A stretch of 64,000 nt of DNA from Psettodes erumei (taxonomy: Eukaryota > Chordata > Actinopteri > Pleuronectiformes > Psettodidae). A program made the position numbers and the translations under genes. Shown here piece after piece: positions 39,101 through 52,700 of this stretch. The first letter of the stretch is position 1. Each line of letters starts with the position of its first letter. The notes below the pieces were generated by a model that saw only the letters and a list, made by a program, of their open reading frames with translations, did not search any database and was not told the origin of the DNA. The DNA lies in contig JAFBJZ010000659.1 of assembly GCA_016785225.1 (NCBI GenBank), positions 124,001 through 188,000 of the forward strand. The letters run 5' to 3'.

Positions 39101-40754
39101 CCTCTGACACCCCCTGCCCCCATCACACCCACACTGCACAACTTTGTAGAGTGGTCTGAACAGAATCACCTGAGGCTGAATGTTGACAAGACCAGAGAGA
39201 TGGTGATTGACTTCAGGAGGAAGTGGACACCCTCACAGCCAATAAGGATCAGGGGGGAGGTGGTGAAAGAGGTGGAGGACTACAAATACCTTGGAGTTGT
39301 GATTGACAACAGACTGGACTGGAAATCTAACACCGAGGCTGTGTACAAGAAGGGGATGAGCAGACTCTATTTCCTGAGGAAGCTGAGATCCTTCAACGTG
39401 TGCAGCAAGCTGTTGGAGATCTTTTATCAGTCTGTTGTTGCCCGCACCATTTTAGACTTCATAAAATCATCAAGAAGGCTGGCTCTGTACTTGGTCTCAG
39501 GCTGGACTCTTTTGAGACCATGGTGGAGAGGAGAATGCTGAACTGAATGCTAAACTGCTGTCCATCATGGACAATGATCAGCACCCTCTCCATCACACAG
39601 TACACAGACAGCAGAGTACCTTCTCACACAGGCTGCTCCAGCTCCGATGTCGAAAGGACAGATACAGGAAGTCTTTCCTGCCATATGCCATCACACTCTA
39701 CAACAGCAACTAAACTCTGGCCATATGCACCTTACGTTTTTTCTACACACACTGTTAACTGCACCTTACCTGTTCACTGTACCTATATTTATTTGCACTA
39801 AAATAAATACCACTTTTGTACATTCTTGACAGACATGGTTATATTTTAGATTCATGTATATATTTCTTTTGGACTCATGTATATATTTCAGATTTATGTA
39901 TATTGCTTTTATAGGCTGTCTCTTTTTATCTCTTAGTGCTGTTATTGTCTCTTATTGTCTGTTATTGTCTCTGTGTGTCTCTGTGTGGAATGCTGCTGCT
40001 ACACTAAAAATTTCCCAACTTGGGATCAATAAAGTATATCTATCTATCTATCTATCTATCTATATACACAAGGTACTTGCTGTTCTGTGTGTTGTCTGGT
40101 ATATTTACTCATTAATAGGGTTTGTGCCCTTACTGTCTGTCAGAGACTAAAAGATCAAGAGCACATTGGTGGAAACAATATTTATGTGTGATTGGTCCCA
40201 TCCCAAAGAGGGAAAACTGAAAGTGATCACACCTGTTGATAATAATCACTCATTGTAGGAAAGCTCTGTGAAACTATGGTAAATCAGTCTGTAAACTGTG
40301 GTGAATATTTACAACATTAATCATTTTTACCCTTCACCTATCTTCCAAACAGGTTTGACAAAGCTTGGGGTATGATTATTACCCATGACTGTACATATTT
40401 CTCAGTAATTAACTCAGTGAATTATTATCACTGGGAATGATGGCAAGAAAATAAAACCCATGTTGTAATAAACCAGAATTACCCTTTAAGCAATCAACAG
40501 CACATAGCATATCTGTTTTGACTGAAACTTGCCAATTAGCATAAAGTTATGGAATGTAGCCCTCTGGCATTAACAGGTGTAATAATATACCTCTAGTGCT
40601 AACACATTAAGTATGATAGACTTACTAAAATCAGAGCAGAAATTTAATTGGCACAGATAATTGGCATCTCATGAGTTGTAGGGGAATAAGCAAACAGCTG
40701 CTGCATGTTAGCACAAATGCAGAGGCTGGTGGATCTCTCATACACTTACAATGT

Positions 40755-40793
<39 letters not shown>

Positions 40794-43700
40794 TCTCTCC
40801 ACAGAATCTTGGATGAGCTGTGCATGCATATCTGCCTAGAAATGATGGGAATTTAAAATGCCCTCTGGCCACCTAGAAAATAGAAGACATATGACCAAAG
40901 TGTGTGTGCTGCACTAATGAGTACGCTCCCATTGTTGCAAACAAACCTGCAATTGATTTCACATGAATCTCGGACTAAGGCAAAAAGGAAGGAACAAACC
41001 CTTCAGTTTCACTGCTGGAGACTCTTGAAGACCTTCCAAACTTCACAGGAGTGCTCTTTCCATTTAGCAAGACTGCAACAACTGCTTCCCTAATTACTGT
41101 ACCTTTTGTAATGGTTGCTGTGTATTGTGGGGGAGATCTTTAAATAACAACACTGCTCACTGATGCAAGCAAAGAGTTGTGTGTGTGTGTGTGTGTGTTT
41201 GTGCATTCTTGTGAGCAAGGTAATGTGTGTTTTAATCCTTTTCATCCATGGAAAATGGGCTAAAATCCATCCTGATAACACATTTTTAGGGCTGATGCTG
41301 ATACTAACTCCCTGATTCACCTCACTTGGATCTACAGCAAAGACATCGGGATGTCATTCGGACTAGATAAATGTGGGCGGATGATATCTAGAAGAGGAAA
41401 GGTGATCACAACCGAGGGGGTTGACCTACCGGAAGGGAACATTGCAGATGTGCAGGACAGTTACAAATACCTGGGGATCCCACAGGCAAATGGTAATCAT
41501 GAGGAAGCAGCTCGAAGGTCAGCCACAGCCAAATACCTCCAGAGGGTAAGGCAGGTCCTGAAAAGTCAGCTGAACGGCAAAAATAAGATCCAAGCCATTA
41601 ACACCTATGCCATGCCAGTGATCAGATACCTGGCTGGGATAATATCCTGGCCTGGAAGAGATACAAGCCACTGATATCAAGACAAGGAAGCTCCTTACCA
41701 TGCATGGTGGGTTTCACCCTAAGTCCAGCTTCCTGAGGCTGTACACAAAGCAAAAGGAGGGGGGGCGAGGACTAGTAAGAGTCAGAACTACTGTCGAGGA
41801 GGAAATGGTGAACCTCCAGGAATACATCGAGAAAATGGCCCCCAAAGACCAACTCCTAAGTGAATGCCTCAGGCAACAAAAGCCCAGAAGGGATGAGGAA
41901 CCACTGGGCCCATCATGGAAGGACAAGCCCTTGCATGGCATGTACCACCAACAAATTGAAGAAGTGGCTGATATGGACAAAACATACCAGTGGCTGGAAA
42001 AGGCTGGACTGAAAGACAGCACAAAGGCACTTATCATGGCAGCACAGGAACAGGCCCTAAACACCAGAGCAATAGAGGCCGGGATCTACCACACCAGACA
42101 AGACCCCAGGTGCAGGCTGTGCAGAGAAGGCCCTGAGACAGTCCAACACATCACAGCAGGGTGTAAGATGCTGGCAGGCAAGGCATACATGGAGCGGCAT
42201 AACCAGGTAGCGGGCATAGTATACAGGAACATCTGTACAGAGTATGGACTGGAGGTCCCAGGGTCCAGATGGGAGACAGCCCCAAAGGTGACAGAGAACA
42301 AACAGGCCAAGATCCTGTGGGACTTCCAGATCCAGACTGACAAGATGGTGATGGCCAATCAGCCTGACATAGTGGTGGTGGATAAACATCGGAAGACAGT
42401 GGAAGTGATAGATGTAGCAATCCCCAGTGATAGCAACATCAGAAAGAAAGAACATAAGAAGCTTGAGAAATACCAAGGGCTGAAAGAGGAGATAGAGAAA
42501 ATGTGGGGTGTGAAGGCAACAGTGGTACCAATAGTGATCGGGGCACGAGGGGCGGTGACCCCCAAGCTGGAAGGATGGCTCCAGCAGATACCAGGAACAA
42601 CATCAGAGATCTCTGTCCAAAAGAGTGCAATGCTAGGAACAGCTAAGATCCTGCGCAGAACCCTAAGACTCCCAGACCTCTGGCAGAGGACCTGAGTCTG
42701 AAGGAGACACTGCCCATTTTTCGAGGCCTGAACATGCTCAAAAACTCACCAAATTTTGCATACACATCAGGTCTGGTGAAAAATTACGTATTTTAAGGGT
42801 CTTGAAAATGGGTGGGGCAAAATGGCTTGGTGGCGCCCCCTGGAAATACCCCTCCCCATTAGGGTTATTTTGACTAAGGCGGATGAAATTTGGTGGGTGC
42901 GTAGAGTGTGCCAAGACCTTCGAAAAAGTCTCTTGAGGCCATGACTCAAACCCAACAGAAAGTCGGCCATTTTGATGTGAATATGCAAATTTTATGTTAT
43001 CAAAAGCTTTTATGGCTCGTGCACGAAATGGGTGTGGCGGTGTGGCGAATTTTGATGTTTCACCAGAAAGAACAAAACTGCCATAACTTCAGTGTACATA
43101 CAAACTTCCCATGTATGATAATAATCCCCTCCCCGACACATCTTCATTTTCATATTCCATAAAAGTTACAGCGCCACCTATTGGAAACAGGAAATCACAT
43201 TTTTTGTACTTTGATGTTGAATGTGTGGTAGCTTAGTCCGATGAGCATGAAATTTACTTTGGTAAGCCTTGACACATTGCAGATGCTCAGTTCTGAACAT
43301 GGCATGCCCCCGCCTCATGGTGTCCCCTTGGTGGCGCGGCGAACTTCAATCCCTCGCTGTCACAATCAACGTGCTATAATTTGCAGATACCTTGTCCAAT
43401 CTGCTTTAGATTACACACGTACAATCAAGAACAGTTCCTGAAGAGATATATGGGACTATATGGTCATATTGTCATAGCAGTACCTATTGGCAACAGGAAA
43501 AATTTTCAAAAACCCCTCCCCATTGAGGATATTTTGACTGAGACAGATGAAATTCAGTGAGTTCATATACTGTCCCGCGATCTTCGAAAAAGTCTCTTGC
43601 GGCCATGACTCAAACCTGACAGGAAGTCAGCCATTTTGATTTGAATATGAAAATTTGACGAATTTTTTGCCATTCGCACGTGTTATATTTGAACAAACTC

Positions 43701-46700
43701 CTCCTAGAGATTTCATCATATCGGCTTCCAACTTGATGTGCTGACTCTCGAGGCCTTGATGATCAAAAGTTATCAAAAGATTTTATGGCTTGCGAACGAA
43801 ATGGGTGTGTTGGCGCGGCGAATTTTGATGTTTCGCCAGCAAGCACGAAACTGCCATAACTTCAGTGTACATGTTCCCATGTTCATTTAACTTCCCATGT
43901 ATGATAATAATGCCATTCCCGAGACATCTCCATAATCATATTCCATAAAAGTGAGAGCGCCACCTTGTGGCGACAGGAAATGACAAGTTTTGTACTTTGA
44001 TGTTGTACGTATGGTGGCTCATTCAGACGGAGCTGACATTTACTTTGGTGAACCACGAGACATTGCAGATGCTTGATTCTAAAGATGACGTGCTCCCGCC
44101 AGACGGCGTCCCCGTGGCGCCACGGCAAATTTGGATTCCTCGCCATTGCCATCAAAGGCGCTATAAATCGTACATGCCTCGTCCAATCCACCTCAAATTA
44201 CATAGTGCAATCAGGGCACCAGCCTCAAGACATCTGTGGGACTATGTCATCGGATTGTCGTAACGCCACCTATTGGCAACAGGAGGAAATGTTCAAAAAC
44301 GCATCCCCGTCGGGGTTTTCGGGGAAATTCGGGGAATTCGACGTCGGCCGGGTCCCCCAAGTTCGCATGGGCGTGCGAGGGCCCATTATCAATGCTTGCA
44401 GTTTTAATTTTTCTTTGTTTCTGAAATTAATCCATTTATGTATTTCCACAATCACCAAATTACCCCAAACATACTTTTCTGCATTATGTTCTGTGAAATA
44501 AAAAAGTTTTCATATTGACACATATCAGATATCATATACGCCAATATACTAATACTGCTTAAACTAATACCCTGATCCTGCTGAAGTATAAACTGCCCCA
44601 CTTGTGAGGTAAGTTATGTCTTGCTTCTTACCTGCATATTTTACCTACCATTTTATTTTGTAGTGCTCACTTTTTCTTTCCATCCTTCCTTTCCAGTTCT
44701 CCACTTCCTGCCTCCATGTAATTCCTACTTGTGTGAATACCTACCCTGCCCCGATGTGTTGTTGATGTGAGCCACCTGTGTCTAACTGTCCTGTCCCCCA
44801 GTAATAACCTCCATACTCCCCTCTCCTTACACCAGATTCTTTGTCCATGGTTCTTCCAGTACCACCTATAATATTAGCATGCATGTGCAAATTAAGTTGA
44901 CTGTGCCTGACAAAGAAACACTCCAAAATTTTGCTAAATATTCTGTTTTGCTATTTATGTATGTTTTTTCCAGAACCACAGGCACAAGACAATCTGGAAG
45001 AAGGGAAACCACTAATCTAATTCCATCAAAAGTCTTTCTCAACCCCAACCTCAGGTGGTGAGGCTGCTTCTTGATCCACAGAGGACACACAGAATGGTGA
45101 ATTTGGACCTATGATGGCTGATCTGCATAATGTAGCCAGTTGTGGTCTCAGTCTCAGACAGTGCCTGAGTCATCTGCTACCACCAGCCTCTATCTGCTCT
45201 TAACACTGCCCTTACACACCCAGCCACCGCAAGGTCCTTGATGTTATCAAAGCAATTTGGCCCTACTTTAATCATTGGGAAAATTGAGCAACCACCCCCG
45301 CCCCATACCCCACCTTGTACTTTTGAAGCTGACAAATCCAATCACTCATAAGAGAGGTTATTGATTGATGTAATCTTATTGGAGGTGAGGTGGTGGAGGG
45401 GACACAATTGATCGCTTTTGTTTGCTACATGTGTTGTTCTTGGTTGGCAATTCGTTTTCCACTTTCATCTGGTGTTTAAACCCTATGTGAAGTTCTCCGA
45501 TCCCCTCCCCACTGGAATCATCCTGGGTCCTGTCCCCGCTGAATGGGGCTGATGGCCCACAAATCTACACTGACACTGTATGATCTCATCCACCTCTTTG
45601 ACATTGCTTTCACATTTCTGTCCAGGCCTCATGAAAAGGAACAGTTATCACTCCAGGAACCACAGTCTCCATTCATTCATTTATACAGCTGGCAGACATT
45701 CAATCATGTACCACTACAACTAAATTAAATCATACTGATGAGAACAAAGCTGAAACTATATTGACTGAGTCTGTTGGATAGAGGTGAACTAACTAACTAT
45801 GTGACTAAATGTGAGCTCCTTAGACTTGAAGCAAGTTGAAGCAGGAGAAAAGCAACAAATCTGTGGATTTTAAAAATAGCAGTTGGGACTCCCAGCAAAA
45901 AGGTATTTTGCATGAATGTGTGGGTTTCAATAGTGTAATGTTCAATAGCAGGAATTTAATCTAGTACACAGCAAATATTGACTTCACATCTAAAGGAAGA
46001 TGTGATGTAATCTAATAGAAACTTACATAAAGCCTCTTTCTTAACCTTATCTATGTTGCCAATGTGGAGTTGCCAGTGGCAGTTTATCAGCACAATGTAT
46101 CCTATTTTCTGCCATAGCACTGGAGAAAAAAAGCACGAATGCAATTAAAGCAAGCCTTTGCAACTTTTGCAAAACTATGTGCAAACTCTTAAACTCTTGA
46201 CACTTGAAGTGTCAGATGTCAGCAAATGATGCTGTATTCTCTTTGTTATTAAGCAACATTGAAATAAAGTTTGCAATCATTAGCCTCCATAAGCCACTGG
46301 TCATAACAAAGCGTGTTATCGAGCACCACATGTGGCCTGTGACTTTTTAAGAGTGACAATCCAATAAGGGATCCTGCATGCAGCGATGGGCCAGGTGTGC
46401 AGAGTTGTGGAAGTGGGCAGTATCTTTCAACTTCCTTCTTTTGGTTCTTCACACAACTACTACTGGCACATATTGTGTAAAATCCAAGTGCAACAATGTG
46501 AGCTTCTTTCTGAGTAACTGTCCAGGACATGCACCTTTATCTCCATTTGAAAGATTCCCACATCTGAGCCCTCTCTCTGACAGCAGGTGTTTTTTTTCCC
46601 CAACATTGATGGTAGATGTTCACAACAGCTGTTTCCCTTCTGCTGTCAGACATCCGTGACAGCATGTCAGTCAAAAGACAAACTAGACAATAAACTAGTA

Positions 46701-49700
46701 GTTCATGCTACAGCAAATATTTTTTTTTATCAAGCATACCCCAGCCCTAACACTGACCCACCTTTGTCACTGTGGGCCCATGTAACTATTAAGTGGTAAA
46801 ACTAAGGGCTAAATGCAGAGAACAAGTCAACAAACCTCATGTAGTGGAGATCATGTAGCATCTGCTATATAGCGGCATGGACATACTGTGCAGTTTGCAA
46901 ACATTAGCCACCATAAGCTATAGGTCGTACCACACTTAGTGTGGGGTATCAATCAAACCAAAAAATGTCACATAATCTTCCTTAACCTGTTTATACTGTG
47001 TGTCAGATAAATGTGTGTAACTGGTGTGCATTTGGCTTCTTATTCTGAGGAGATATTTAGAAAGGCTTTGGTTTCCTGATTCTACAGTGACAAAATCAGC
47101 ATGACAGAAATGAAACAATAATGAGGCATAAAACCTATAGGTACTGATGGTTGTTGTTTTCTAAATGCTCTGTACCCACAGTTACGTAGCCATGTATTTA
47201 TAGTGGTTGTGGAACTTCAAAAACTTCTTTTGTCTCCAGCGGCCCCGTTGTCTGAAACCGAGTAGCTGAAACAAGGCAGTGAATTTATCACAAATGGGCA
47301 ATGCAATTACCTTGGGAGTGGTCACGTGACGGAAATCAATATGACACAAAGCGCTCCGCCATTGACTCTCATCCATGACAAAGTGCGCAAGTGTCTTTCC
47401 ATAGAAAAGAGTGGATTATTGGACTGTGAGCTCCTACTTTTTGATCTACTGCTGGGTCATTGCAACATTATAAAAGAGCCATTGTTTTACAAGAGGGGGA
47501 AGTAAGGTATTGACTGCTGAAGGTGCACCTATGGAGAAAGCCAAATCAGAGTGCCTTTATTAGATTGGACACACCTCATTCACAGTGGGCCTTCCACCTG
47601 GTGCATTGTACATGACTCAAGTTTCTAATTTTTCCAGCAGGGGGCCTCAGTGAACTGGGTACGGTACTGTGAAGATGTCCTATCCTCTGTGGGACAAACT
47701 CAAGCACTGACCTCACCAGACACTCATTCTACACTACTGGTACCATACAAGACCTGTAGCATACTGCAGCTCCTTTAAAGTAAGCGTATGACAAGGTAGT
47801 CAATTAAGATATAAGGCACCCATAGGGCTTGTGGTTCATGTTCTGTGTAATGATTAAAAATTGGGGTAGGAGGACATACAGTGCAGTTAAGAGAGGATGA
47901 GACAGAATCCATTTAAGGAAGGGGAGAAGGAAGAGCATGTAGCTCAAGAATTATTTGAGCAGACCCACACTTTGGCAATCAGAAGGATAAAGAAAAGGGG
48001 AGAAAAACTGGGGAGTAATAGATTGTAGCTGCTTGGCCACACTTCTTACACAGCCCACAGTCCCAGGCACAGCTCATGTATTTTCTGTTTTAATGGGTGG
48101 GGTGGAGGGTGGGGGTGGGGTTGAAGTCAGCAAAAACAAAATGCTGCCATTAAATCATCTCGGCAGATCCAGTGTCAGAGCAGTAATGGGAAACGCACTC
48201 ATCACTGGAAAGGTTACTACTTTCTAGAACCTCCCAACTAGCTTTTCTCTCTCTTTATCCCTTGGCCCCTCTTCTTCCTGCACCTCGTGGCCTCAGTCTC
48301 ATCCCCTCACCAGAAACCAGCTGTAGCCCAGCTAATTGCTGCTTTGCCGGCTGCTGTTCAGTCCCCAGTTGCCCTGGGGTTGAGGATGAGGGATTGGGGC
48401 AGCTACAGTTTGCAACGGTCAGTTGCTTCCATCTTGCCGAGATGCCACGAAATGATGCTGACACCATGTTGAAAACCAAAATGTATCTCTTGGTCTCTCC
48501 ACAACTGTTTAAAGAACAAAAAGTGCCCATCCAGTTACAGACAAAGTGCCTTTTGGTAATTTAGCATTTTTACACAACCATGGAGGACAGAGAAGTATCT
48601 CAGGAGCTACGAGAAATTGGACAAAAGGTTCTTGGCTTAACCCACATTTTTTGGCCCCACTCAGCTGAGAAAAGCGGGAAAAACTACATTACAACTCAAA
48701 TGCAAGGCTTCAAAAGCCCCATAATGTGTTAGTTCAGGAAAATGTACACAAAGTGGACCTGGTGCTAAGAATATATGTAAAATTTCAAGGGTCAATAATG
48801 AAGCTGCAAGCTGAACTGCTGCCATGACACTTTGTTGTGAATCATTCTAAAATGTATTCGGAGACCCCCACATTGGGTTATCGTTACACTGATGGCGTTA
48901 CCAAGTACGCTGAAGATGGGACCCTGAAAACATGTACTATCCTGCATTGGTACATGGTAAGTGATAAGTAAGCAGAAACTGTAGTATAAAAATGCCAAAT
49001 GTCATGTTTGATAATTTAGAAATGAAGTGTCTCCTTTACACTGATATTTAACAGAGAGTCCTGACCTGTTTATTATGACACTGTACATACTAACTATTAA
49101 ACTATTGTAACTACTGATGCTTTTGGAACAGTCTCCTTACCTGACCATCCCTGAAAACTTCGGGGCAGATTTTAAACTTGCGGAGTGCGCAAAATAGCTT
49201 AAAATATCTCAGAATCTGAATCAATCTGCAGGAAGAGTGGCTGAAAATCAGGAAGACACTTAGCGGGCTACCAAAAGCATCTGCAAAATTTGATATATGC
49301 CCGTTGGGGTGGGGTGGGGTGGTTACTAAATACCTTAGGTTTAAGTCTCATTTTTTAAACTCCTGTTGCAGGAGCTCTAATTATTTCCCACAGGTTCCTA
49401 AACCTTTGCATACAGCTGCATGTGTATGGCTCTCATCATCTATGCTGTCACTTTCCAATATGATGCAAAGTTTACATCTTTGTTGAACACATCATTTCTT
49501 TAATCTTTGTCTCTTGGTGGTCAGCTTTAGTATTCCAAGCCCTAAATCTTATTTTCAGGGGTCTTTTTATTCTGACAAGAACCAAAGAATCAGACTGTAC
49601 TCTTTGTGGGCTGAGAAGCAACATTTCCCAACAAGAAGGCCACTTCCCAGGTGATAAATCACAGATGACACAGGGCATTACACGCACAAACGGACCGCCA

Positions 49701-52700
49701 CTGCTGCACCTTTAGAACGATTAATTAGCTGGCTGACACTCATTTATCACTGCAGCAATAAGGTGAAAAAGTCAAGAGTTTATTAAAGCGCTGCTTAATT
49801 TTCCAGAGCTGTAGGCCAGAGGCTGAGACACTTTACATACACCACTGCAGCAACATTCATATTCTTACTTCATACAGTATCACAGTAACAAAGTACATAT
49901 CCCCTTGAAAGCACATCTGTAAACAAATGTAAACAAATGCTTGGCAAATAAAAGAAAATAGAGTCCAACTCTGTTCACAACACAAGCTTATGCTATATGT
50001 ATAATCAAGTATGGAGGCACAAAAAAGACACATACATTTGGCCTCTTCAATAAATACTGTACACATCGTCTCACTAAACTGGCATTCAAATTCTACAAGA
50101 CCACATCACTTAATTTCAGTTTTTAATTATCATACAGATCTGGGTAAATAGATACAGCCATGCATTGTACAACTGACATGCAGTCTTTGAGACTGACTAT
50201 GACTGATGGGAAACAACTGGTCAGGAGTCAGAAAGTCATTCTGCACCAAGGTCTCATCTCTAAAGACAAAAGCCATTGCAGCAGTGTCTGTGGAAACAGC
50301 TGAGAGGCTAAAACAGGGGAACTGCATGGGTTTGACTGCTCCCAGAGGCACGCATACTGGGCCCTGGATGGGTAACAGAGTGACACATGAGGGCACAATG
50401 ATGTGACACTTTGTCATGAGCCCTGACAGAGTAGCAGGCAGCTGTTGTTTTGACAGCACTGACTATGGACCACCGGGGACATGGAAACAAAGCTGGAGTT
50501 CTTTCTGAGAATGTGTCAGTTTAACTGTCACTTCAAGACATGGAGACACTGGAAGACTTCTAAAGGCCTAAATATACTAAAGACATTTGGGCTAATATTT
50601 ATTACCAGTTATTATCACTAACTACACTAGTTTGTTTCTACTACAGATTATTTTTGGTAGCAATACTTTACTGCTACACTTGACTAACCAGAAGCACTTT
50701 GGTTCTGGTTCTCCTTTGACTTCAAAAACACAACACTCACATCCGAGAAAGCCTGGGTTCAACTGCATCGAAAATTCAACAAATCCACACTGAAATTCTT
50801 CCGAGTGACTCGGTCGCAGATGACTTCAATCAATATGTCTGATTGGCACTGATGAGAAGTTGAACAGGCAGGGCAAACGTGCAGAGCACCAGCCTAGTAC
50901 CAATGAAAAAAATAATCTGTCAATCTAAAGTATATGTTAGATGTAGGTTAGCTCCTAGAGGCACAGAGAGGATTGATTGGGGAGTCCAAAGTCAGACAAT
51001 ACGAAAACCAACTGTCGCAGGGAGCGCAGCAGTTTCATGACTTTTAGAACTCCTTGAGCTTTTTACTTTGCTTCCACACTGTGAGTAACGGGATCAACAG
51101 GCCAACAGTATTTCATTCATTTTGCTGCAGAGTGAAGAAGCCAAGCAACCTTAGCTGCCATATGAGCAGTTAAGAAGCTCATCAGACCAACTGAGTACAC
51201 ACAACAGCCAGATTTGAATGTGTTGTAAAAGGTCCAACAAAATGGGCAGTTGACCTTAGTGGCAAACTGCGGTGACATCATGTTGCACTGCTGGCTATAG
51301 CGCAACTGTAAAACCCCTACCTGCCTCATCAGATTAAATGAGTCGAGTGAGTGGATCATTGGTTAATACTTTCAGATCAATCCTGTCCTGTGTAATGTCC
51401 CAACATCCTATTTCAAAATAACTAAGTTCTCAGTGTCTAATAAAAGATAATATGGAACACTTGCATCTATCAGTTGATTCAATGACTACATCTTATTTCA
51501 TTGGGCTAGATAAGCAGTGCAGCACTGTGCTTACTCAAGAAAATGTTTTAACACTGTATTGATAGATTTTTTTTTTGACTTTTTTTTTAAACTTTATAAA
51601 TGCAGACCTTTGCATAGATGCCACTGGAGCTACAATTCTAAAAAACACATTAAACATAAAATAACCAATCATCCAACTTAACCTTAGTGAATATAAGCAG
51701 TTGGGAGTCCAACAGTTAACCAAACGTTATTGGCTCAAAGCAATTAGTGATTTGGATTCCATAATTTAGTGTCAGACAGTTCCTCTCAATTTTCGTTGGA
51801 CAGTTGTTGGTCCAGTTTGGTTGCGGGGTGGCGTGACGGTCTCGTTCTTCAGCCTGACCCGAGCGCCATTCTTCAAACGCCTCAATTTGCCTCTCTCTGT
51901 CTCTAAGCCAATGGTCATCTGTCCCGAGTTTTTATGGGAGGTGAGGTGGCTGCCCCGGCTCTCACAACCTGTGCAATGCAAAGATAGAAAGAGTCAGGGG
52001 CAGCATACCTCACAGCCCGACCAGCAACCCTCACAAGTTAAACTCTGCCTCAAGAGCATGACAAATACACAAATACACAATATAGTGCTTCTTCACCCAT
52101 TTCCATGATCCTGGTCATGACATGGAAATGGTATCATTTTCAACAAGCTGTACAAGTTACTACATAGATATAAATGACATTTATCATGTACACTGCTCAA
52201 CCATATCACTAAAAATGTTAGTACAGCTAAAGTAAGTATGTATGTGAATATGGTAGCTGAAACTTTATATTTAGCACTGAAAACCAGGGTTATGAAGCAC
52301 TTGAAATAAATTCCAGTATTCAAATCTGACGTAGTAAGCATCCATGAACAAACAAAGTCCAGCTGATAACAACAACAGGGGAAATAATTTAGTTGTGGTG
52401 GGTGGTGATATGACCTACCTTACACCTTAAATTCAGCAGCTCGTACATTTGGTTAGCATTCATTTCATCAGTACAACAACAGTTGTGTCAAAAACGTGAT
52501 CCTTCAAGTTTGCTCCACTTCACAACAATAAATTCAAAAAAACAAAAACAAAAAAAGTGTTTCTCGGTTGTACGGTCTTGTTCAGTCTTTGTACAATTAA
52601 AGCATAAAAAAACAGCAAAGTTAGGGCTGCAACTATTAATCTTCTCCCCTGATTAATTCCTTGTTTATTTTCCTAAAGAACTGATTTATCATTTGCTTAT

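Larger units (their letters stand above)
38050..40062 (+). mobile_element. Internally deleted LINE of the CR1/L2/Rex-like group
   Basis: It starts at CAAGATGGCGCCGCTCC (38052), which looks like a genuine 5' end, and finishes with CCCAACTTGGGATCAATAAAG and an ATCT tail (40037-40062). It keeps most of the APE-type endonuclease and the C-terminal end of the reverse transcriptase region but lacks the part between. About 2 kb remain of an element normally several kb long. It cannot encode its own retrotransposition. It lies antisense to phf14. Confidence 0.85.
41283..42716 (+). mobile_element. 5'-truncated R4/Dong (Rex6-type) LINE
   Basis: The left end starts inside the reverse transcriptase (DSLIHLTWIYSKDIGMSFGL). 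The right end follows the stop codon at about 42695 by some 20 bp before sequence of a different repeat begins. Clade assignment rests on the C-terminal CCHC knuckle plus restriction-like endonuclease, which separates R4/Dong/Rex6 elements from APE-type LINEs. The original 5' two-thirds are missing. Oriented antisense to phf14. Confidence 0.8.

Noticed and set aside
41714..42630. Several long minus-strand frames opposite the R4/Rex6 LINE
   Set aside because: Antisense shadows of the endonuclease frame, with no recognisable motifs.
43883..44501. Open frames of about 100-142 residues in the tandem repeat
   Set aside because: The two tandem units do not keep the same frame open, so the reading is accidental.
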